This document shows positions 28,802-34,100 of a stretch of 64,000 bases of DNA, one piece after another; position 1 is the first letter of the stretch, and the number at the start of each line of letters is the position of its first letter. The position numbers and the translations under genes were made by a program. The DNA comes from Berghia stephanieae. Taxonomy: Eukaryota > Mollusca > Gastropoda > Nudibranchia > Aeolidiidae. Location of the stretch: assembly GCA_034508935.3 (NCBI GenBank), contig CM067444.1, positions 37,211,550 to 37,275,549 on the forward strand. Reading direction: 5' to 3'. Under the pieces are notes generated by a model that was given only the letters and a program-made list of their open reading frames with translations, was not told where the DNA came from and did no database searches.

Positions 28802-30481
28802 GCGGGGGAATGGGGGGGATAGTAAGGGGGAATGGGAAAAGATGAAAGAAACAATGGGTTGCCTGATGACGTAGATCAAAGGATTGTTACAGCGGTGTTC
28901 ACGGTGCGTACTTCGTGAAATTTTAACCTTTTACAGTGACACTGATTTTTTTCTCCAGATTGCTTATGCAGAATAGATCGTTTCCACCAAGAGAGCAGTA
29001 GTAAGAGTATATTTCGACTCGGGCTTCAATTAAACTATACATCGCAAAGCTTGTCTTTTAATGATAACATTAAGACTAAGATCTGGAGTTTGGGGAGTGT
29101 AAGATGGAATCTCGCCATTAATGGTTAAAATTGTTTTGATTTTTTAAAAAATAACACACACACACACACACACGAGCGCGCGCGGTCACGACAGCGAGGA
29201 CCATCTATTGCTTGTGTTGCAACGGTAAACCAGTTTACGTGTACGTAGATCCTGAGGCTAGATGCCCCGTTACCGTGTACGTAGGCACTCCCGAAAAAAA
29301 AAAAAAGAAAGAGACACACACACACACACGCACACACACACACACACACACACAGAGTCTCGCATCCGCTACGAACTAATTTTGCGCACCAATTTTTACT
29401 GCACTAATGCACCAAATTGCATACCTATCTAGGGACACTTTTTTCCGTATCTTTTTCTCAATAAACTTTTTAAAAAACCTTTGTTTTGCGCGGCAGGCGG
29501 CAGGCGGCAGGGCACTTGGCACTAGGGGGCACCAACCATTGGACAGACGAAAAAAAAAACACGATTTCGCGAGGAATGAATGATGAAAATATTTAGGATA
29601 TAATTTCAAACACAACTTTTGAAATTCATCAAGGATTGTCTAGTACCGAATGTTTTTTGATAGAAAACAAATGTAGCTTCAAATCTAAACTGCTTTTGAC
29701 GGTAAGCGGTAAGTTTTTATTTATTTTTCTGTCCAAACGAATGATTTGTCCTGGTTATAGAAGCTAAGTATTGGTAACACCGGCTCAGCTCTCTACTGCT
29801 CTCTTGGTGGAAACGATTTATTCTGCATAAAAGCAATCTGGAGAAAAAAATCAGTGTCACTGTAAAAGGTTAAAATTTCACGAAGAACGCACCGTGAACA
29901 CCGTTGTAACAATCCTTTGATCTACGTCATCAGGCAACCCATTGTTTCTTTCATCTTTTCCCATTCCCCCTTACTATCCCCCCGCCCATCTCTCTCTCTC
30001 TCTCTCTTTGTCTGTATTTTTCGACTTTGACTTGGATGAAATGACATTTCAATTTCTTTTTTAAACCAGTCTCTCGTTCGTTTCTCATAAATAATTCTGT
30101 TGATATCTCCAACTCACGATGATGACGAATTCTATAATTTTGACATGTTTAGGACTTTATGAGAGTATTTTAATTTTAATAAATAAAACGAAGCCTGGCT
30201 TTGGACGTTGAGAAAACTTTCAATTGACTTAAATTTGTTGAATTGGTAGACAATGAGAATATTCTAACGAAAAGTTAAAATCTCTCTATGTCGTCTTTAT
30301 TTTGACGCAGCGAAATTTACAAAAAAAATTAAAGGGGACTTTTGTATATAATTAAGGCAGACGATGTCTTCAACTTACCCGATAACGAAGACAGCTTGTC
30401 TATTTCTAACCCCGATTCTTCATCAAGACCACAGATCACAAAATAGTCTACGAGACGGTTTGTTTTATCATTAACAGCCAT
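2326..30481 (-). CDS. DENND5: DENND5A/B-like DENN and RUN domain protein (Rab GEF), 5' twelve exons
   Basis: DENND5 proteins are guanine-nucleotide exchange factors for Rab GTPases (Rab39/Rab6 effector biology) acting on endosome-Golgi membranes. Coding exons on the minus strand: 30481-30379, 25801-25695, 24897-24608, 24040-23868, 22635-22510, 18655-18468, 17670-16839, 15552-15405, 13927-13831, 4261-4151, 3294-3142, 2416-2326. All have GT-AG borders and compatible phases, giving about 806 codons of an expected roughly 1,290. The order is u-DENN (exons 1-3), c-DENN (exons 4-6, [11 protein letters not shown]), d-DENN (exon 7), a linker, then the start of RUN1 (exons 10-12, [20 protein letters not shown]). 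The rest of RUN1, PLAT and RUN2 must lie left of the window. The start is the ATG before DYFVICGLD, the family's N-terminal signature; the vertebrate Gly-rich leader is absent and a short segment between LSS and ENV is shorter than in human. Family assignment is firm; A versus B cannot be decided, as expected for a pre-duplication invertebrate gene. Confidence 0.95.
2440..2491. repeat. TA microsatellite
   Basis: About 25 TA units, 24 bp outside the DENND5 exon 12 acceptor (gene strand). Confidence 0.9.
2508..2757 (-). mobile_element. tRNA-derived SINE family A
   Basis: Inverse copy with a decayed tRNA-like head near 2757 and the body CTAGTCTATCTAAAGTACTT...CTACCCAATCACTG shared with six other copies. 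DENND5 intron or 3' flank of exon 12. Confidence 0.75.
3142..3294 (-). CDS. DENND5: DENND5 coding exon 11 (RUN1)
   Basis: Reads [20 protein letters not shown] and [20 protein letters not shown], nearly identical to the vertebrate RUN1 entry. Phase 0/0. Confidence 0.97.
4151..4261 (-). CDS. DENND5: DENND5 coding exon 10
   Basis: Reads [15 protein letters not shown], then [18 protein letters not shown], matching the AQTNWKFVEGLLKECRNK region before RUN1. Two in-frame AG acceptors lie 12 nt apart; the upstream one (start 4261) is chosen because LYLQYRK aligns with vertebrate KYIQEAR. The alternative start is 4249. Confidence 0.92.
4928..4990 (-). repeat. L2-type SINE/LINE tail fragment
   Basis: The complement reads AAAGAGCACGATTAACG...GGTGCTATATAACTTC, the tail type seen in family B. 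AAAT repeats adjoin it at 4902-4925. Confidence 0.5.
6740..6803. repeat. fragment related to the 1.6-kb hairpin element
   Basis: ACTCCCTTTATTTTACTATA and TCTAGATTTTGGTA match 1621-1678. Confidence 0.65.
7322..7529. mobile_element. 208-bp MITE with TTAA target sites (copy 1)
   Basis: CCCTTTACTAGCGAG at the left and the complement of CCCTTTACAGGCAAG at the right are flanked by TTAA on both sides. TTAA duplication with CCC-starting ends suggests a piggyBac-type non-autonomous element. Internal ACTCGGGCTT is shared with the copies at 27.9, 28.3 and 28.9 kb. Confidence 0.75.
8247..8515 (+). mobile_element. tRNA-derived SINE family A, full-length copy
   Basis: The head AGCTCAGTTGGTAAAGCACT is a box-A-like element and GATTGATCCAGG is box-B-like, followed by the body TGATTGGGTAGCTGGGTCTG and the end AAACCGGGATAAACTCCGG. 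Best reference copy of the family. Confidence 0.85.
8700..8826 (-). repeat. tRNA-like SINE head fragment
   Basis: The complement reads GGTGGTCAAGTGGAAAGAGC ... CCCTGGTTCAAGCCCC, with box A/B-like spacing. It is not a functional tRNA: no acceptor stem pairing was seen. Family not matched to A-C. Confidence 0.5.
9215..9477 (-). mobile_element. tRNA-derived SINE family A with G-tract
   Basis: Inverse copy, tRNA-like head at 9477, body interrupted by a run of about 28 G at 9355-9382. A short extra piece of the same family end (AACCAGGAAAAACTCCGGCT) lies at 9161-9180. Confidence 0.8.
9921..10190 (+). mobile_element. tRNA-derived SINE family B
   Basis: Head GGCTATGTGGTCTAGTGGTA with box-B-like GGTCCTGGGTACGAGC, middle TCACTGTACTCAGGTGTAAA, 3' part GGCCAGGGACCCCTTGTAAT. 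The L2-like tail is lost. Confidence 0.82.
11544..11579 (-). CDS. candidate 36-nt in-frame DENND5 microexon
   Basis: A 36-nt segment ([12 protein letters not shown]) bounded by a pyrimidine-rich AG acceptor and a GTAAGTAAC donor, phase 0/0, lies between exons 9 and 10. Including or skipping it keeps the frame. Vertebrate DENND5 reads straight from QRE to KYIQEAR here, matching QQE-LYLQYRK without this segment, so if real it is alternative. Only splice signals and phase support it. Confidence 0.3.
13485..13680. repeat. tandem repeat, about 64 bp x 3
   Basis: Units share CATTGATAGTTGAAGT and TTTTGTATCAAAGTTTATA. Just downstream, on the gene strand, of DENND5 exon 9. Confidence 0.8.
13831..13927 (-). 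CDS. DENND5: DENND5 coding exon 9
   Basis: Reads [20 protein letters not shown], then [12 protein letters not shown], matching the basic [14 protein letters not shown] segment of the family. It leaves in phase 0. Confidence 0.93.
14605..14905 (-). mobile_element. SINE family B, diverged copy
   Basis: Inverse copy with tail (ATCCACGAATGTGCTCAAAT) and tRNA-like head (near 14890) still recognisable. Confidence 0.65.
14940..15236 (-). mobile_element. SINE family B
   Basis: Inverse copy: tail TTTTATATAATGCAATATCC, middle CAACGCTGTTAACAGCC, head with GAAAGCGAGTGTCATACCAC. It lies beside a second, older inverse copy. Confidence 0.85.
15405..15552 (-). CDS. DENND5: DENND5 coding exon 8
   Basis: Reads [20 protein letters not shown], then [18 protein letters not shown], corresponding to the GFFPKLQSDVLSTGPASNK region of vertebrate DENND5. 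It enters in phase 1 and leaves in phase 2 (GTAAGA donor). Confidence 0.9.
15702..15966 (-). mobile_element. tRNA-derived SINE family A
   Basis: Nearly complete inverse copy just upstream (on the gene strand) of DENND5 exon 8. Head GGGGTCGCGATAGTTCAGTT; the end contains AGAGCCGTAAGGCTCATGGA. Confidence 0.85.
16503..16665. repeat. SINE pieces: family A head and an L2-type tail
   Basis: 16507-16560 resembles the family A tRNA-like head (GCTCAGTTGGTAGAACACTC). 16577-16650 is an inverse 3' tail (GCTTTTATAGCGCATATTC) of the L2-like type. Confidence 0.5.
16839..17670 (-). CDS. DENND5: DENND5 coding exon 7 (d-DENN)
   Basis: This long 832-nt exon covers [13 protein letters not shown] and [14 protein letters not shown] through the d-DENN motifs [20 protein letters not shown] and [15 protein letters not shown]. 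The Ser-rich stretch between them is variable in the family. It ends in phase 1 before a GTAGAT donor. Confidence 0.96.
18036..18258. mobile_element. hairpin (foldback) element with tRNA-like core, target duplication
   Basis: Arms GAACTGAACAACTGTGTATG ... GCCAGACAAAGCA (18074-18112) and the inverse TGCTTTGTCTGGCACC... (18213-18250) enclose a core with GGTCTGAGGTTCGATCTCCA, box-B-like. CTAACTCTACTTA lies on both sides. Related copies at 42.1, 43.9, 44.4 and 61.0 kb (family D). Confidence 0.75.
18266..18405. repeat. second hairpin element with tRNA-like core
   Basis: Arms AACAAGAAATGAAGTGAGTA and the inverse at 18372-18402 enclose GAGGGCTCAAACCTGCAACC. Similar layout to the adjacent family D element, but different arms. 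Confidence 0.65.
18468..18655 (-). CDS. DENND5: DENND5 coding exon 6 (c-DENN core)
   Basis: Reads [20 protein letters not shown] and [20 protein letters not shown], the strongest c-DENN signature in the window. The donor is GTGAGT and the exon ends in phase 0. Confidence 0.97.
18806..18958. repeat. dispersed repeat, target of the Penelope-like insertion
   Basis: Matches 37480-37680 in the same orientation (shared AAATGGAACCAAAAAATAAA and ATGATACCATTAATAACC). Its continuation (CACCAATAATAA...) reappears just beyond the Penelope-like element at about 22353, so the element interrupts it. Confidence 0.7.
18957..22350 (-). mobile_element. Penelope-like retroelement with GIY-YIG endonuclease domain, broken fossil
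   Basis: Minus-strand coding remnants (about 21992-19469) show an N-terminal linker, a Penelope-type reverse transcriptase and, at about 19770-19500, a GIY-YIG endonuclease domain (IYAIICKRC...[10 protein letters not shown]), the combination that defines Penelope-like elements. The frame is interrupted about twice, so this copy looks non-functional but fairly young. Its ends are inverted copies of one another (about 18960-19150 against 22150-22330), with an additional direct copy of the terminal motif near 22078-22125, typical of the complex termini of this group. It sits in the DENND5 intron between exons 5 and 6 and appears inserted into an older dispersed repeat (see 18806-18958). Confidence 0.88.
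22363..22442. repeat. AAT microsatellite
   Basis: Run of about 26 AAT units at the border of the Penelope-like insertion. Confidence 0.9.
22510..22635 (-). CDS. DENND5: DENND5 coding exon 5 (c-DENN start)
   Basis: Reads [20 protein letters not shown] and [13 protein letters not shown], the first c-DENN helices and strand. It ends in phase 1. The Penelope-like element lies in the next intron. Confidence 0.95.
23083..23530 (-). mobile_element. tRNA-derived SINE family A interrupted by a SINE of family C
   Basis: Family A arms at 23083-23134 and 23359-23530 join perfectly (GTTTCTATA ... GTGAAATGGACAATAGC) once 23135-23358 is removed. The right arm contains a G tract (23493-23511). Confidence 0.8.
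23135..23358 (-). mobile_element. tRNA-derived SINE family C, nested
   Basis: Minus-strand tRNA-like head (CCCAGCGTGGCTCAGCGGTA), body with GGTTATTCCAGTCTTCCCTT and an A/T-rich tail. It is inserted in a family A SINE. Other copies at 38372-38527 and 38680-38893. Confidence 0.8.
23550..23795. mobile_element. solo terminal repeat of the Penelope-like element, diverged
   Basis: About 245 bp resembling the ends of the element at 18.96-22.35 kb, folding on itself: ATAACAATGTGAAATGGAAT at the left is matched in inverse at the right. No coding part remains. It is more diverged than the larger copy, so probably older. Confidence 0.7.
23868..24040 (-). CDS. DENND5: DENND5 coding exon 4
   Basis: Reads [13 protein letters not shown], then [20 protein letters not shown], the conserved link from u-DENN to c-DENN. 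The donor is GTAAGT and the exon ends in phase 1. Confidence 0.95.
24240..24470 (+). mobile_element. SINE family B, 5'-truncated
   Basis: Retains GGCTCTTTACTCACATTCTC through GGCCAGGGACCCCTTGTACT and the TTTTGAGCACACAGTGGATA tail. DENND5 intron. Confidence 0.8.
24608..24897 (-). CDS. DENND5: DENND5 coding exon 3 (u-DENN core)
   Basis: Reads [12 protein letters not shown], then [20 protein letters not shown] and [12 protein letters not shown], the hallmark u-DENN strands of DENND5. It ends in phase 2 with a GTCTGT donor. Confidence 0.96.
25150..25520 (+). pseudogene. LINE reverse-transcriptase fragment
   Basis: Plus-strand translation shows [14 protein letters not shown], then [13 protein letters not shown] and LQKDVDIL, the palm region of a non-LTR (LINE) reverse transcriptase including the ADD box. 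Several stops interrupt it. It lies in the DENND5 intron between exons 2 and 3, opposite to the gene. The LINE clade is not determined. Confidence 0.75.
25695..25801 (-). CDS. DENND5: DENND5 coding exon 2
   Basis: Reads [20 protein letters not shown] then [17 protein letters not shown], the u-DENN segment before the MCLPKG motif. It has an AG acceptor and a GTGTGT donor, enters in phase 1 and ends in phase 0. Confidence 0.93.
26604..27338. repeat. left arm of a large inverted duplication
   Basis: Reads as the inverse of about 29010-29801 with a few small indels; contains a GT microsatellite and GTTTACCATTGCAATTGCAA. Lies in DENND5 intron 1. The right arm also continues a TTAA-type MITE, whose half is at 27209-27337 here. 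Confidence 0.9.
27947..28158. mobile_element. TTAA-type MITE, copy 2 (diverged)
   Basis: Left edge TTAA-CCCCTTAACAGCGAAG; right edge CGCCGCTAAAAGG followed by TTGC. It shares GTTTCCACCAAGAGAG and the ACTCGG motif with copy 4. The right TTAA is decayed. Confidence 0.6.
28305..28566. mobile_element. TTAA-type MITE, copy 3, split by a SINE tail
   Basis: Left edge TTAA-CCCTTTGCCCGTGAC, internal GTTTCCACCATAAGAGCAGT, and a right edge near CGCCTTTAAAAGG. A 3' piece of the family-B SINE (about 28419-28472) interrupts it. Confidence 0.55.
28716..28799. repeat. GA microsatellite
   Basis: About 40 GA units; a shortened TC counterpart sits at 29992-30008 in the inverted copy. Confidence 0.9.
28927..29124. 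mobile_element. TTAA-type MITE, copy 4, inside the inverted duplication
   Basis: TTAA at 28923-28926 and 29125-29128 flank 198 bp with inverted ends CCTTTTACAGTGA / the complement of CCATTAATGGCGA. Its two halves recur inverted at 27209-27337 and 29800-29875 as part of the large duplication. Confidence 0.65.
29010..29801. repeat. right arm of the large inverted duplication
   Basis: Inverse of 26604-27338: GACGGTAAGCGGTAAGTTTT here against AAAACTTACCGCTTACCGTC there. Directly flanked by a second inverted pair (28780-29005 and 29798-30003). Confidence 0.9.
29798..30003. repeat. inverse copy of 28780-29005
   Basis: CCCATTGTTTCTTTCATCTT...CCCATCTCTC mirrors GAGAGATGGGCGG...AAACAATGGG at 28793-28860. 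The pair brackets the right arm of the large duplication. Confidence 0.85.
30379..30481 (-). CDS. DENND5: DENND5 coding exon 1 (start codon, u-DENN start)
   Basis: Starts with ATG at 30481 and reads [20 protein letters not shown], matching the conserved DENND5 N-terminus. The donor is GTAAGT-like and the exon ends in phase 1. The following intron (about 4.6 kb) carries the large inverted duplication. Confidence 0.93.
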
Positions 30482-31057
30482 CTCTGAAGAACTGTGTTTC
30501 GTATGATGAGTGTCTACTCAAGCCATGATATAAAACTAAAGAGAAATTTAGGGATCCATCATCACAATCACATCCGCAAAAAATCCATAGAGTCTGCCAT
30601 AACAGCAGTCAACATTGTTTTGACTGACATCACTGAACCAATGACCTCCCGTTGAGGAAGTGCGAAGTTGAGTAAGTTTCGAGAGGGCGCTGCTAATGAA
30701 ATTGTCTAAAAGGATAAACGTAATACTTTTAATATTGTTTTTATTCTTAATGATATGACTATGTCATTATATGCAATTATTTGTAAGGACGTCTACAAAT
30801 ATAAAATATAATATTCATAATCAATATATAGCAAATCATGTTAAGGACTATTTCATAATGGTCACACGATTATTTTTTACTGTTTTGAACTTAGTGTAAC
30901 CGCCACTGTCAGATTACCTTGACCTTTTTGGGACACGCCTACTTCCGACCCGTGATAGCAATTATTTTGGTTTGTTCCAAGACCAACTTTCAGTTTCACA
31001 ATGGATTAGGACCAACTTATAAAATCAACTAAATTGAAAACTCGAATATAACTAAAT
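30482..31057. promoter_or_regulatory. probable bidirectional promoter between DENND5 and WASHC3
   Basis: Start codons of two divergently transcribed genes are 576 bp apart, with no other gene and no obvious repeat between them. ETS-type core motifs occur on opposite strands: GGAAGTGCG at 30656-30664 and CTTCCG at 30942-30947. No TATA box is evident at an expected position. A shared promoter is inferred from spacing; transcription starts cannot be placed by eye. Confidence 0.6.
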
Positions 31058-31108
31058 ATGGATGCAGATGGGTTGCCTCTTGTCGGGCCTGGGATTGATT
31101 ACACCAAG
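31058..31108 (+). CDS. WASHC3: WASHC3 coding exon 1
   Basis: Encodes MDADGLPLVGPGIDYTK, matching the vertebrate MDEDGLPLMGSGIDLTK start. The donor is GTAATG, phase 0. Confidence 0.94.
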
Positions 31109-34100
31109 GTAATGGTGGAGATTCATCATTAGTTAAAGTACGACAGCAATGTGACTTGTACCCATCACGGCCAGGTGAAGGCCACGGTCGTCGTAGTCTA
31201 AATCTTAGTAATATCTAGACGTCTTCTAGTAATAAAATAGGTCTCAGTCTCAGGTCCAGTTCCCCATCGCTGCGATTATTTTCATTCTCTATTGTTATTG
31301 GCTCTTCTCTACTCCTTTCTTAAGAATATCTTATCGTGTATTATTAAGTTTATTGAGAATCTGACGTCTCCACGATGTAAAAGTAAGGCAAGTTTCACAT
31401 CAACCTGGCATCATAGAGCTAAAACACCACTACTATATAAAATCCCACCTTTTCATTTTATTTCATTTTTTTTTTCATTCATAGCTTCATTTCTTTCTTG
31501 TGTGTGTGTGTGCGGAATGAAATATTCCAAAACATTCAAGTGAAAATAATGGTTTAATAAAGAGGCGTGACCTTTGTGGGCGGGAAGATATATGAGAGTA
31601 TACAAACACCACAACTCTCATCATCCAGAATCCTAAAGATCCAAAGAGTGATTGACTTTCTTGGAGAAATAGTTTTTTTCTCCAGATTACTGACAACCCT
31701 ATGGTGCTGCTATGTGGTCTTGTGGTATGACACTCACTATCGGATCGGAAAGTCCGGGGTTCGAGCCTCACTCGGCGCATAGTTGAGTCCTTGGAGATGG
31801 CTCTTTACTTACATTCTCTCACTGTACTCAGGTGTAAAATGATTATCTGGCCGGTTACAGCGTTGTCTCATTCTAAAAAATTGTAATATCGCCAGCAGAC
31901 GTCGTGAGTCTCGTTCTACATGTTTCGTGTTGCTGTTGGTCAGGGACCCTTTGTAAAGCACTTTGAGCACATTTAGTGGATATTGCGCTATATTAAAGAT
32001 CACATTTTAATTAAGAGGTATTGCTAGTCTGACTTGACAAATGAGACAAATGACACTGCCTGACATTTATGACCGCATTTCTATGGGCTTGATGGAGAAT
32101 AGTTGTGTTGGTTTGAGAGTATTTCCATTGCAACAATGAGCCCATAATCAAACCTGCAAACGTAAATATACGTTGGCAGAGGCGTATTATCAGATATTTT
32201 TGTATAAGGATTTAAAATGAATGGTATTCTTCTTGTGCTCCGGTCTGGTTTTTGTTTTGAAAATGTTGTTTTATAAATGGTTGAGAACTTTATTACAGAT
32301 ACTAGATGCTATTATCATTATATCAGTCATAGTCATTAAAGCCATCTTTTTTTTTTCGCAGGTGGAAGCAATCAATCAGAAACGAACAATCGCCTTCATA
32401 AATCATTTGTCACCCATACTGCGCGTTTCTTGAATCGATTTTCTTGTGTATGTGAAGAGAAGCTAGAAAGCCTGAGTGGGCGTTTGCAACAACTTGAAAT
32501 TTCCCTCAACATTTTAGAAGCCAAGGTAGGATGATTTTCATTTAGGATTATGTTGGGCCTCACCACCACCACAGTCACTTGTCTCTTTCAGCTAAATTAT
32601 TGTTTTACTATTCTGTCTTAATATTTTTCTGTTTCTTATTACACAACTAGTTTCCCCTTCAGATAATAAATTAAATTGTACTCTTTTATTATTATTGTAA
32701 AAAATATTATTACAAAACACCATAACAAAGACAAGAAGAATAATAGTCTGATTATAATTAAAATTCTTTCATTTAATTCAAAGATAAAGAAATATTCTTG
32801 GCCATGGTTTTTCAGTTACTTTCTTTTATTTTTTTCAAATATCAAAAATGCAATTATATTTTCAATACTAGAAATAAACAGTCTCTTCTCCATGTTGCAG
32901 ATTTCTTCCATTCCTGGGCTTGAGTCAGTCACAGCTCCACAGTCTAGCTCAGCTGCTCCTCAAGCCAATACAACTCCATCATCAACAGAGGCACCACCCC
33001 CTCCCCCACCTGGACAAGGAGCTCCAGCCCCTGTTGTAAGTTTTAGGATTTTTGTTTTAAGGGCCTCGAATTTTCACATTAAGATGAAAAAATTTTGAAT
33101 GCAATCTTTTTCTCCAAATTTATTGACTGCCTGTGAACCTTCCTCATTTTCCAAGACAAAAGAGCTCAGCAATTTTATGATTAACAATACCAATGCTCAA
33201 AGTTTCTCACCAAATTACTGAAAACTAATCATTTTTATGAACTATCAAAACAGAAATCTGAACTCTGTCAAGTGAGTAAATCTTTTCAGGTCTCTATTGA
33301 ATTCTTGAATGTAATGTAACAAATTAGTTGTATTTTAATTAAATTAATTTATTTATTTATTTACCACGACAGGAGACGCCAGCAGTCCCAGAGCCTGCAC
33401 CAGAGCCAGTGGCTCAGAACAAAGTGTCCGAAGATCCAAGATACATCAAATTTTTCAAAATGTTAAAATATGTAAGTTTAGCTTCTGATGACAACATGGA
33501 TATATGACAAACTTTTGTTTTGATTTTTATAGAAATTATTGTTCAGTGATGTAGAGTAGATGAACTTAACTCTGTTGCAATAAAATTCTGCTGTATAAAC
33601 AAGAAACTATGTGAACTGAAATGATGAGTATTCTCTGTGTATTTTCCGAGTCCTAAACACTTCCTGTTGTTTTAATCCTCTTACCAAGCGTGAGTTTGCA
33701 AAGTATTCAAACTGGGTGGGGATACTGACCTCCCATAGTGGGCAGGGAGGTACATGCTGTGTCTTCTATCCCCCCGTACCTGTTTTCCAATTGTTTCCTG
33801 TCGTTGTCTTGGAATGAGATTACTTAGTTTTGTCCTGACCCTTGGCTGGGAGGGAAACAGTCGAATGTATAGTTATAGTTTTGGGAGATGATATTTTTTT
33901 CCTTGTAAATCATCTCTCTGTTTTGCATTGTATTATGTTTAGTTAACATATTATATTATATGATTTGTAAACATTTGAGTGTATTTCTCTTAGTTGGGAC
34001 CTGTGCTTGTGTCTGGATGAGACTTTTAGGTGATCTCAAACCAAGTACTTTGACGGTGTGCTCTTGGAATCTACATCTGTTCCCTATTTTAACCAATTCC

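Noticed and set aside
28690-28879. Ser/Leu-rich minus-strand ORF
   Set aside because: Created by the GA repeat at 28716-28799.
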